From assembly GCA_039800005.1 (NCBI GenBank), contig JBDLRN010000031.1, positions 56,160-120,159 of the forward strand: a stretch of DNA of 64,000 nt, read 5' to 3'. This document shows, piece after piece, positions 50,875-58,218 of this stretch. Numbering within the stretch: position 1 is the stretch's first letter; every line of letters starts with the position of its first letter. The DNA comes from Casp-actino8 sp039800005. GTDB taxonomy: Bacteria; Actinomycetota; Acidimicrobiia; Acidimicrobiales; Ilumatobacteraceae. The position numbers were made by a program, and so were the translations under genes. The notes beneath the pieces are model-generated. The model saw only the letters and a program-made list of their open reading frames with translations. It had not been told where the DNA came from and did not search any database.

Positions 50875-52422
50875 ATGAACTCGGTCGTCGCCGATTGGAA
50901 GTCCGCCGCGGTCGATCGTCTGGGGCGTGTGCACTCCGCGGCGTGGCTCAGTCTTCTCGCCGCGGCCGTCTTCGTCCTCGTCTTCGGACGCCTCGGCGTC
51001 CAGAACCATCGCAACTTCGGCACCTGGGCGTTCGACATGGGGATCTACGACCAGGGCTTCTGGTTGGTCTCGCAAGGCGGCCAGAGTTTCGTCACCGTGC
51101 GCGGCCTCGAGTTCTGGGGTCACCACGTGAACGCGGTGGTGCTGCTCTTCGTGCCGTTCTATTGGCTCGGCGCCGGTCCGGCCTTCCTCTACGTGGTCCA
51201 GGCCACGGTGATGGGTCTCGGCGCAGTTCCCACGTACCTCTTGGCGCGCGATCGATTCCGCTCACCGTGGATGGGCCTCGTCTTCGCGTCGGTGTTCTTG
51301 ATGTACGCGCCGGTGCAATGGATCGTGTGGGCGAACTTCCATCCCGAAGCCCTGGTGGTCACGCCCCTGCTCATGGCGTGGTGGTGTGCGCGCACCGAAC
51401 GATGGAAGTGGTTCGCGGCCTTCGTGTTCCTGGCGCTGTCGACTCGGGAGGACACGGCACTCGCCGTGATCGTGCTCGGCTTCGTCCTCGCGGCCCCCTA
51501 TCTGCGCGACGCGTGGCGGGCCGTGCGGGCCGGCCGGCTGGCGGAGGTCGGAGACACCGCCAGCCGCTACTTGCGCGTCGGCGTGTACACCGTGACAGCT
51601 GGGGTCGTGTGGTACGTGGTGTCGACTCGTCTCGTCATTCCCCATTTCAATCGGGGCCAAGAGCCTTTCTACGTGGGCGCGTACTACGGCAACTACGGTG
51701 ATACGACAACCGAGGTGATCGGAGAGATCGTTCGGCATCCGAATCGGGTGGTCTCCGATGCCACTCAGCCCGATCGTCTGCGCTTCTACCGCGACCTTCT
51801 GCTTCCTTTCGGCGGACTCCCGATCCTCGCACCACTGCAACTGCTGGTCGCCGCACCCCAGTTGCTGGCGAGCGTCATCGGCCTCAGTCCGTACGCCCGT
51901 CAGATCCGTTGGCAATACACGTCGGTGATGATCGCGCCGATCGTGGTGGCGGCCATCGACGGCGCGCGTGTCGTGTGGCGTGCTCCGCGTCTGCGCGCTT
52001 GGTTGGTCGCCGTGTTGCTGGCGTCGTCGATCATCAGCAACATCGCGTGGTCGAATTCACCGATCTCCGACAATGACCAGGTCTGGGCGCGCAGCACTCC
52101 GCGCACCGACGTGATGAGGCGGGCCGTCGCTCTCGTGCCCGCCGACGTGGTCGTCACTGCGACGTATCGACTCACCCCACATCTGGCACATCGCGAGCAG
52201 ATCTACGACTGGCCCAATCCGTGGGTCGAGTCCTACTGGGGAGTCGACGACGGCTATCGATTGCCCGATCCCTCGGAAGTCGAATGGATCGTCATCGATC
52301 GGCAGAACGTGAGCGAGCAACACGTCGCCGTTCTGGACGAGTTGGTCGCACCGGGCGGTGAGTTCGAGGTGTTGCTCGACGACTCGGGAATTCTGGTGGC
52401 CCGACGGCGCGCCGACGGCTAG
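50875..52422 (+). CDS. DUF2079 polytopic membrane protein
   Basis: 515 aa protein with roughly ten hydrophobic helices. DMGIYDQGFWLVSQGG after the first helix and STREDTALAVIVLGF are typical of DUF2079, a glycosyltransferase-C-like (GT-C) membrane family of unknown function. The C-terminal ~120 residues are extracytoplasmic or soluble and include a Trp-rich segment (YDWPNPWVESYWGV). The start at 50875 is supported by the hexamer upstream; GTG at 50857 is an in-frame alternative. Confidence 0.85.
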   Translation: MNSVVADWKSAAVDRLGRVHSAAWLSLLAAAVFVLVFGRLGVQNHRNFGTWAFDMGIYDQGFWLVSQGGQSFVTVRGLEFWGHHVNAVVLLFVPFYWLGAGPAFLYVVQATVMGLGAVPTYLLARDRFRSPWMGLVFASVFLMYAPVQWIVWANFHPEALVVTPLLMAWWCARTERWKWFAAFVFLALSTREDTALAVIVLGFVLAAPYLRDAWRAVRAGRLAEVGDTASRYLRVGVYTVTAGVVWYVVSTRLVIPHFNRGQEPFYVGAYYGNYGDTTTEVIGEIVRHPNRVVSDATQPDRLRFYRDLLLPFGGLPILAPLQLLVAAPQLLASVIGLSPYARQIRWQYTSVMIAPIVVAAIDGARVVWRAPRLRAWLVAVLLASSIISNIAWSNSPISDNDQVWARSTPRTDVMRRAVALVPADVVVTATYRLTPHLAHREQIYDWPNPWVESYWGVDDGYRLPDPSEVEWIVIDRQNVSEQHVAVLDELVAPGGEFEVLLDDSGILVARRRADG

Positions 52423-52450
52423 GCGTATCCGCCATGGGTCGACCTCGGAC

Positions 52451-52627
52451 TCAGTCGTCGAGCGTCGGCAGCACCAGATCCCAACGATCGAGGCAGTCCT
52501 GACATCGATACGCCACCACGTCCCCGGCCAGCCAGGTTCCGTCCTCGCGTTGGTGGGTGAGAAGGAAGCAGCGACCTCCGCAATCGACGCACACGATCTC
52601 GATTTCCGGAGGCCGTGCGTTCGTCAC
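52451..52627 (-). CDS. 58-aa zinc-ribbon protein
   Basis: 58 aa from the GTG at 52627. Two cysteine knuckles, CVDCGGRC and CQDC, spaced by about 30 residues, predict one zinc ion. The C-terminus is LDRWDLVLPTLDD. CAGACT lies 6 bases before the GTG, matching the leaderless pattern and arguing that this is a real gene rather than part of a longer open frame. It is divergent from rsmD and converges on the DUF2079 gene. Role unknown. Confidence 0.65.
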   Translation of the reverse strand: MTNARPPEIEIVCVDCGGRCFLLTHQREDGTWLAGDVVAYRCQDCLDRWDLVLPTLDD

Positions 52628-52633
52628 GGCGAA

Positions 52634-52639
52634 AGTCTG
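52634..52639 (-). promoter_or_regulatory. -10 hexamer CAGACT for the zinc-ribbon gene
   Basis: It lies 6 bases before the GTG at 52627 and decides that start. Confidence 0.4.
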
Positions 52640-52663
52640 CCACGACCGGAAACACTCCGCTCG

Positions 52664-52669
52664 TAGGCT
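52664..52669 (+). promoter_or_regulatory. -10 hexamer TAGGCT for rsmD
   Basis: It lies 6 bases before the ATG at 52676. Confidence 0.45.
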
Positions 52670-52675
52670 GTCGCG

Positions 52676-53215
52676 ATGCGGGTGGTCGCGGGAAGTCTTC
52701 GGGGTCGACCGATCGTGGCCCCGGAAGGTCACGCCACTCGTCCCACGACCGACCGAGTTCGCGAGGCCACGTTCAACTCGCTCGAGAGCCATGACGCGAT
52801 CGACGATGCAGTGGTGGCCGATCTGTTCGCCGGCAGTGGAGCTCTCGGCATCGAGGCGTTGTCGCGGGGTGCTCGTTCGTGCACTTTCGTCGAGCGCGAC
52901 CGCGATGCGTTGCGGTCCATCCGGGCCAACGTCGACAAGCTCGGGATCGGTGATCGTTCGACCGTGATCGCAAGCGACGTGTTCGCCGGCATCGCCACAC
53001 TCCGAGGAATCGGTCTGGTTCTGGCCGACCCGCCCTACGGTTTCGACGCCTGGGAGCGTCTGCTCGGCGCTCTCGAGCCGGTCCTCGCAACCGATGCGGT
53101 GGTGGTTCTCGAGAGCGATCGTCCGGTCGCGGTGCCCGAGGGCTGGGAAGAGTTCCGCGTCAAGCGCTACAGCCGCACCTGGGTCGCCTTCCTTCGGCGC
53201 ATCGAACCCGCCTGA
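52676..53215 (+). CDS. rsmD: 16S rRNA (guanine(966)-N2)-methyltransferase
   Basis: 179 aa Rossmann-fold methyltransferase that modifies G966 of 16S rRNA. The N-terminus MRVVAGSLRGRPIVAPEG and RPTTDRVREATFN are diagnostic; DLFAGSGALGIEALSRGA binds SAM; DPPY at 118-121 is the catalytic motif. Length is normal. coaD follows 20 bases later, the usual partner in actinobacteria. Confidence 0.95.
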   Translation: MRVVAGSLRGRPIVAPEGHATRPTTDRVREATFNSLESHDAIDDAVVADLFAGSGALGIEALSRGARSCTFVERDRDALRSIRANVDKLGIGDRSTVIASDVFAGIATLRGIGLVLADPPYGFDAWERLLGALEPVLATDAVVVLESDRPVAVPEGWEEFRVKRYSRTWVAFLRRIEPA

Positions 53216-53220
53216 ACCGG

Positions 53221-53226
53221 TACCTT
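53221..53226 (+). promoter_or_regulatory. possible -10 hexamer TACCTT for coaD
   Basis: It lies 9 bases before the ATG at 53236, in the 20-base gap after rsmD. Confidence 0.3.
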
Positions 53227-53235
53227 TACGGTCGC

Positions 53236-53742
53236 ATGTCCACGGCGCCCGCTCTGACGGCTCTCTATCCGGGGAGTTTCGATCCGTTCCACGTCGGGCA
53301 TCTCGACGTCGTGGAACAGGCGGTCGAGTTGTTCGGCTCGGTGGTGGTAGCTGCGATGCACAACCCGGGCAAGCCGTCGGGCGTCATCGACCTGGCGACT
53401 CGCGTGCGTCTCGTCGAATCGTGCGTGTCGCACCTGCCCACGGTGAGGGTCGTGGCGTTTCCGGGTCTGGCCGTCGACGCGGCTCGCGACATCGGCGCCG
53501 ACTTCATGGTGAAGGGTCTGCGATCGGCGAGCGATTTCGACGTCGAACAGCAAATGGCGCACACGAATCACTCGGTGTCGGGTGTGCGAACCGTCTACGT
53601 GCCCGCTCGTCCCGACGTGTCGTTCGTCAGCAGCCGCTTCATTCGTGAGATCGGTGCTCACGGTGGTCGGATCGACCACATGCTGCCTGCCGTCGTCGCC
53701 GACGAGGTGGCGACTATCCTTCGTCGGCGATCGGAGGGGTGA
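53236..53742 (+). CDS. coaD: phosphopantetheine adenylyltransferase
   Basis: 168 aa nucleotidyltransferase, the fourth step of CoA synthesis. YPGSFDPFHVGH contains the H-x-G-H motif (19-22), KGLRSASDFDVEQQMA and VSSRFIREI are the substrate and C-terminal signatures. Length matches the family (about 160). It is directly followed by the SepIVA-like gene 40 bases downstream. Confidence 0.96.
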   Translation: MSTAPALTALYPGSFDPFHVGHLDVVEQAVELFGSVVVAAMHNPGKPSGVIDLATRVRLVESCVSHLPTVRVVAFPGLAVDAARDIGADFMVKGLRSASDFDVEQQMAHTNHSVSGVRTVYVPARPDVSFVSSRFIREIGAHGGRIDHMLPAVVADEVATILRRRSEG

Positions 53743-53782
53743 CGATGTCATCGGCTCCGGTCTCGAGTGAGAGGGTCTGGTC

Positions 53783-54436
53783 ATGACCGTGGATTTCGAG
53801 GACTTCGACGACGACACCGGTTCGTACGACCGTGGGTCCGACGACCGCATGGGCGACTCGGGAATCCTCCTGCGTCGGGCCATCGACATCATCGCCACTG
53901 CACCCAACATGCCGCTCTCGGCCACCCCGCGTATCGACCGTGACGAGATCATCGAGTTGTTGGAAGGGGCCCTCAGTCGACTGCCCGACGAATTGCGCCA
54001 AGCTCGATGGATGATGAAAGAGCGCGAGGAGTTCCTCCAGCGCACTCATCGCGAGGCCGACGAGATCATCGACGCCGCCAAGGTCCAGGCCGAGCGTTTC
54101 GTGCAGCGGGCCGAGGTCGTGCGGGCCGCCGAACAGCGCGCCCGTCAGATCATGGAAGCCGCCGAGGAGGACGCGCGTCGCCTTCACCACGAGACCGAGG
54201 ACTTCCTCGATCAGCGACTCGCCAGCTTCGAGATTCTGCTCGACAAACTGAGTCGCACGGTGGCCACGGGTCGTCGGCGTCTCGCCATCGGATCGCAGCG
54301 CGCCGACGAGGAGAACCTGCCCGAGATGTACTCCGACGACGGAGACATCGACGGGACCGACGGGTTCGCGTCCTCGGGACGTTCCGACGATCCGTCGAAC
54401 GCCTTTTTCGACCAGGACAGCACGGCGAATCGCTGA
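53783..54436 (+). CDS. DivIVA-like coiled-coil protein (SepIVA-like)
   Basis: 217 aa. An acidic N-terminus (1-25) precedes a short domain (RIDRDEIIELLEGALSRLPDELRQARWMMKER) and a long coiled coil (about 80-160, rich in A/E/R), then a disordered acidic tail. Architecture and its position just before DUF177 match mycobacterial SepIVA, a DivIVA-domain septation factor. It also resembles ATP synthase B-type coiled coils, a common automatic mislabel. GAGAGG upstream of the ATG is a plausible ribosome binding site. Probably a peripheral cell-envelope or division scaffold. Confidence 0.75.
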   Translation: MTVDFEDFDDDTGSYDRGSDDRMGDSGILLRRAIDIIATAPNMPLSATPRIDRDEIIELLEGALSRLPDELRQARWMMKEREEFLQRTHREADEIIDAAKVQAERFVQRAEVVRAAEQRARQIMEAAEEDARRLHHETEDFLDQRLASFEILLDKLSRTVATGRRRLAIGSQRADEENLPEMYSDDGDIDGTDGFASSGRSDDPSNAFFDQDSTANR

Positions 54437-54444
54437 GGTCCGTC

Positions 54445-54960
54445 GTGGCCCGCCCACTCGTCGTCAACGCACTCGAACTTCTTCGCCGGCCGGGATCGCA
54501 GAAGGACGTCTCCCTCGACGTCGCTCCGGTCGACATCGACCTCGATCAGGAGGGGCGGCTCGTCCCCGATGCTCCGATCACCGTGCGGCTCCAATGTTCG
54601 AGTACCACGGACGGGATCGTGGTCGACGGCTCGGTGGCCGTGCAGTACCGCGGCGTGTGCCGACGGTGCCTTCGTCCGGTCGAGGGCGAGCGGACCATCG
54701 AGATGCACGAGCTCTACCAGGAGACGCGCACCGATCCCGACGCCTTTCCGATCGAGAACGACCAGATCGATCTGCGACCGATGGTCCGGGAATCGATCCT
54801 GCTCGACGTGCCGGAGGCTCCGTTGTGCCGCTCGGACTGTCCCGGTCTGTGTCCGGTCTGTGGGGCCGATCTGACCACTGAGACCTGCTCGTGCGAGACC
54901 ACCTCGGTCGACCCACGGTGGTCGGTGCTGTCGGAGCTACGGGACTCGCTGCCCGAGTGA
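54445..54960 (+). CDS. DUF177/YceD family protein
   Basis: 171 aa protein of the YceD/DUF177 family, commonly found just before rpmF and plsX and linked to 23S rRNA and ribosome maturation. Cysteine pairs CRRC, CRSDC, CPVC and CSC suggest a metal site. The GTG at 54445 has GAGG 6 bases upstream. It starts 8 bases after the SepIVA-like stop and precedes rpmF. Confidence 0.9.
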   Translation: MARPLVVNALELLRRPGSQKDVSLDVAPVDIDLDQEGRLVPDAPITVRLQCSSTTDGIVVDGSVAVQYRGVCRRCLRPVEGERTIEMHELYQETRTDPDAFPIENDQIDLRPMVRESILLDVPEAPLCRSDCPGLCPVCGADLTTETCSCETTSVDPRWSVLSELRDSLPE

Positions 54961-54997
54961 TCGGTCGGGGAGCGGTGGGGGATCCCGGCCCCACCGC

Positions 54998-55003
54998 TAT
55001 CCT
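54998..55003 (+). promoter_or_regulatory. possible -10 hexamer TATCCT for rpmF
   Basis: It predicts a leader of about 24 nt with the site GAGGAGACG before the GTG at 55033. Confidence 0.3.
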
Positions 55004-55032
55004 CGGAGAGCCGTTACGAGGAGACGATCGCC

Positions 55033-55209
55033 GTGGCAGTTCCCAAGAAAAAGAAGTCGAAGTCGAAGACCCGTAGCCACCGCGCCGGCGCGTGGAAGCT
55101 GGGCTCGCCTGCTCGCAGCCTCTGCCCCCGTTGCGGTTCGGCCAAGTTGCCGCACACGGTGTGTCCGAGTTGCGGCTGGTACAAGAACCGCGTCGCCGTC
55201 GAAGTCTGA
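55033..55209 (+). CDS. rpmF: 50S ribosomal protein L32
   Basis: 58 aa, starting at GTG with GAGGAGACG about 8 bases upstream. VAVPKKKKSKSKTRSHRAGAW is cut short of the usual length but typical of L32; CPRCG and CPSCG form the zinc ribbon, ending WYKNRVAVEV. It lies in the conserved DUF177-rpmF-plsX order, 40 bases before plsX. It is easy to miss because of its size. Confidence 0.94.
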   Translation: MAVPKKKKSKSKTRSHRAGAWKLGSPARSLCPRCGSAKLPHTVCPSCGWYKNRVAVEV

Positions 55210-55249
55210 GTCGACGCCTCTCGCGTCACCGACGCACCGTTCCACGTTC

Positions 55250-56224
55250 ATGTTGCCCATCGCCGTCGACGCCATGGGTGGCGATCGCGCCCCCGACGAG
55301 ATCTTGGCCGGAGCCCACGAGGCGGCCCGACTCGGTTTTCCCATCGTTCTGGTCGGGCCAGCCGATCTGGCCGGATGTGGCGACCTTCCTCTGATCCCGG
55401 CCTCCGAGGTCATCGCCATGGACGACGATCCGGGCAAGTCGGTGCGCACCAAGAAAGATTCCACTCTCGTACGCGCCGCCGAAGCGGTCCGCGACGGCAA
55501 GGCCTCGGCCATGATCTCGGCCGGCAACACCGGAGCGACCATGGCCTCGGCGCTGTTGCGCATGGGGCGCATCAAGGGCGTGAGCCGTCCGGCCATCGCC
55601 ACTCCGATCCCGGTGCCCGGTGGAACGCCCACCGTTCTTCTCGATGCCGGAGCGAACGCCGAAGTGCAGGCCGACTGGCTCGTGCAGTTCGCTCAGATGG
55701 GTTCGGTCTACGCCCGGCATCGTTACGACATCGCGTCACCGCGAGTCGGACTCCTCTCGATCGGCGAGGAGCCCGGCAAGGGCGACTCGCTTCGCAAGGA
55801 GGCCTACGACCTGCTGTCGACGGCCCCGGGGATCGATTTCATCGGCAACGTCGAAGGGCGTGACGTCATGTCCGATTCGGTCGACGTCGTCGTGACCGAC
55901 GGCTTCACCGGCAACGTGGTACTGAAGACGTTGGAGGGCGGCATGAAGACCCTCGTGCGGGCCCTCATGGACGCCTTCGCGTCGAAGCCCGAATACAAAG
56001 AACACGCCGACGTTCTGCTGCCGGCGCTGCTTCCCCTCTACGACTCGGTCGATCCCGAGAGCACCGGCGGGGCGATCCTGCTCGGCGTCGACGGAGTGTG
56101 CATCATCTCGCACGGTTCGTCGTCGTCTCGGGCCATGGTCAACGGCATTCGCGTGGCCGCCGACATGGTCGAACGGGGCATCGTGCAGGAGATTCGCAAC
56201 GCCATCGCCGCCTCGCCCAACTAG
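55250..56224 (+). CDS. plsX: phosphate acyltransferase PlsX
   Basis: 324 aa enzyme converting acyl-ACP to acyl-phosphate, the first step of phospholipid synthesis. PIAVDAMGGDRAPDEIL is the N-terminal signature; SAGNTGATMASALLRMG, LLSIGEEPGKGD and VVTDGFTGNVVLKTLEG are diagnostic. Soluble or peripheral membrane. It is 40 bases after rpmF, and acpP follows 49 bases later. Confidence 0.96.
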   Translation: MLPIAVDAMGGDRAPDEILAGAHEAARLGFPIVLVGPADLAGCGDLPLIPASEVIAMDDDPGKSVRTKKDSTLVRAAEAVRDGKASAMISAGNTGATMASALLRMGRIKGVSRPAIATPIPVPGGTPTVLLDAGANAEVQADWLVQFAQMGSVYARHRYDIASPRVGLLSIGEEPGKGDSLRKEAYDLLSTAPGIDFIGNVEGRDVMSDSVDVVVTDGFTGNVVLKTLEGGMKTLVRALMDAFASKPEYKEHADVLLPALLPLYDSVDPESTGGAILLGVDGVCIISHGSSSSRAMVNGIRVAADMVERGIVQEIRNAIAASPN

Positions 56225-56273
56225 GATTCGATCGGCAGGAGCCGATCCGCCAGCGCTCTCACGAGGAGGGGCC

Positions 56274-56582
56274 GTGCCCGCAGAAACCCATGTCGTTCCC
56301 GGTCCGCTCGGACGTGACGAGATCTTCGCCATCGTGCGCGATCAACTGGTCGACATCTTGGAGGTCGACCCCGAGTCGATCACCGAAGGCCAGAGTTTCA
56401 AGGATGATCTCGGCGCCGATTCACTTGCGCTGGTCGAGCTGGTCGAAGCCCTCGAGGAGGAGTTGAGCGAGCGAACGGTCGGCTTCCGCATCGAGGACGA
56501 AGACCTCGCCGACCTGAAGACGGTCCGCGACGCGGTCGATTTCGTCTACGAGCAGGTGCGTTCGAAGGGCGGCCAGGGCTGA
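56274..56582 (+). CDS. acpP: acyl carrier protein
   Basis: 102 aa. DLGADSLALVELVEALEEEL carries the phosphopantetheine Ser50. An extra N-terminal stretch (1-14) and a C-terminal extension make it longer than E. coli AcpP (78 aa), a known variant in actinobacteria. GTG start with GAGGAGGGG upstream, a strong ribosome binding site. It sits between plsX and rnc, so it serves fatty-acid synthesis. Confidence 0.93.
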   Translation: MPAETHVVPGPLGRDEIFAIVRDQLVDILEVDPESITEGQSFKDDLGADSLALVELVEALEEELSERTVGFRIEDEDLADLKTVRDAVDFVYEQVRSKGGQG

Positions 56583-56617
56583 ACGATTCGCTCGTCCCGC
56601 GAACCGTTCACGAGTGG

Positions 56618-57304
56618 ATGAGCGGGCTTTCGGGCCACTCGTTCAAGAACGCCGAACTTCTCGATCTGGCCATGGCGCATCGTTCGTGGTGCGCCGAAAA
56701 TCAGGGTGCGCCGTCGAACGAACGACTCGAGTTCCTCGGTGACGCCGTGCTCGGTTGGATCGTCGCCGACCTGCTCGTACGTCGGTACGCCACCGCTTCG
56801 GAGGGCCAACTGACCGACCTGCGCAAGTCGTTGGTGAGCGCCGAGGCCCTGGCGGAGATGGCCCGCGAGATCGGCCTCGGCCGATGGATTCGACTCGGCG
56901 CCGGTGAGCGCGACGCCCGAGGCCACGACAAGACGTCGATTCTCGCCGACGCGCTCGAGGCTCTCATCGGTGCGCTGTATCTCGACGCCGGGGTGGTCGC
57001 GGCCCGGCGGTTCGTGCGAACGCTGGTCCTGCCGCGCGCCAAGGTGGTCTGGCGTCGACTCGATCGGGTCGACGCCAGAAGTCGACTCATCCGAGTCTGT
57101 GTACGCGAACACGGACGGCCTCCGGTGGTGCAGACCGTGTCGTCGGGTCGGGCGCACGAACCGTCCTTCGAGGCCACCATCACGGTCGAGGGCGAGATGC
57201 TCGGCCGGGGAGTCGGCCGATCCAAGAAGGTGGCCATCCAGAGCGCCTCGGAGGTGGCGCTCGACGTTCTCGTGTCGCGAGGCGTCGACGTGGCCGGTGC
57301 CTGA
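56618..57304 (+). CDS. rnc: ribonuclease III
   Basis: 228 aa. NERLEFLGDAVL at 34-45 is the catalytic signature; DALEALIGALYLDAG gives the second acidic cluster; the C-terminal dsRNA-binding domain ends KVAIQSASEVALDVL. It processes rRNA and other structured RNAs. The ATG at 56618 is the first standard start in the frame after the acpP stop. Its end overlaps the mutM GTG by 8 bases. Confidence 0.95.
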   Translation: MSGLSGHSFKNAELLDLAMAHRSWCAENQGAPSNERLEFLGDAVLGWIVADLLVRRYATASEGQLTDLRKSLVSAEALAEMAREIGLGRWIRLGAGERDARGHDKTSILADALEALIGALYLDAGVVAARRFVRTLVLPRAKVVWRRLDRVDARSRLIRVCVREHGRPPVVQTVSSGRAHEPSFEATITVEGEMLGRGVGRSKKVAIQSASEVALDVLVSRGVDVAGA

Positions 57305-58151
57305 ACTTCCCGAGGTCGAGACGGTCCGACGCGGTCTCGCCGAACGAGTACTCGGCCGGCGGATCGAACACGTCGAGGTCGGTCGGTGGCGCGCCGTGCG
57401 CCGCACCGGTCCCGAGCGGGTGATCAGTGGTCTGACCGGTCGATCGATCGTGGCCGCCGAGCGACGCGGCAAGTACATCGTGTGCCCACTCGATTCCGGT
57501 GAATCGCTGATGGTGCATCTGCGCATGAGCGGACAGTTGTTGGTCGATCCGATCGACACGCCGAGGCCGCTGCATTCGCACGTGAATCTTCGACTCGCGT
57601 CCGTCGGCGAGCGACGACCCGTCGAAGAGTTGCGTTTTGTCGACCCGCGAACGTTCGGCGAAGTGGTGGTGTTCGCACCGCACGAGGCCGAAGTTCTCGT
57701 TCCCGAATTGGGGCGGCTCGGTCCCGATCCACTCGTCGACTCCGTCACGTTGGCCGATCTGCGACGGCGTCTGGCCGCCACTCGTCGGGGAGCCAAGGCG
57801 GTTCTGCTCGACCAGGCGGTGATCGCCGGAATCGGCAACATCTACAGCGACGAGATCCTGCATCGGGCCGGGATCCACCCGTTGCGACCAGCCAACCGCA
57901 TCGGTCGCGCCCCCGCCGAGCGATTGCTCCGGGCAGTCGACGAGGTGTTGCGAGCGGCGGTCGCCGCCGGTGGGTCGACGTTGCGTGACGCCCAGTACGT
58001 GGATCTGGAGGGGCGGACCGGAACCTTCCAAGCGAGCCATCGGGTCTATGGACGAGCTGGCGAGGTCTGTCTCACCTGTGGTCGGGGTCGGATCAAGACG
58101 GCCACGGTCGCCGGGCGGACCGGCCACTGGTGTGCCGTCTGCCAGCGCTAG
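57297..58151 (+). CDS. mutM: formamidopyrimidine-DNA glycosylase
   Basis: 284 aa base-excision glycosylase/AP lyase. The N-terminus PELPEVETVRRGL provides catalytic Pro2 and Glu3, MVHLRMSGQ and GIGNIYSDEILHRAGIHP are diagnostic, and CLTCGRGRIKTATVAGRTGHWCAVCQ-type spacing gives the C-terminal zinc finger. GTG start overlapping rnc by 8 bases. smc follows after 67 bases with its own promoter. Confidence 0.95.
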   Translation: MPELPEVETVRRGLAERVLGRRIEHVEVGRWRAVRRTGPERVISGLTGRSIVAAERRGKYIVCPLDSGESLMVHLRMSGQLLVDPIDTPRPLHSHVNLRLASVGERRPVEELRFVDPRTFGEVVVFAPHEAEVLVPELGRLGPDPLVDSVTLADLRRRLAATRRGAKAVLLDQAVIAGIGNIYSDEILHRAGIHPLRPANRIGRAPAERLLRAVDEVLRAAVAAGGSTLRDAQYVDLEGRTGTFQASHRVYGRAGEVCLTCGRGRIKTATVAGRTGHWCAVCQR

Positions 58152-58203
58152 AAATCCGGGCTCACCCCGGTTGCGCAGGGCCGATCCGCGAGGGCACATC
58201 CAC

Positions 58204-58209
58204 TAGGGT
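58204..58209 (+). promoter_or_regulatory. -10 hexamer TAGGGT for smc
   Basis: It lies 9 bases before the GTG at 58219. Confidence 0.45.
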
Positions 58210-58218
58210 CGGTTCGCC

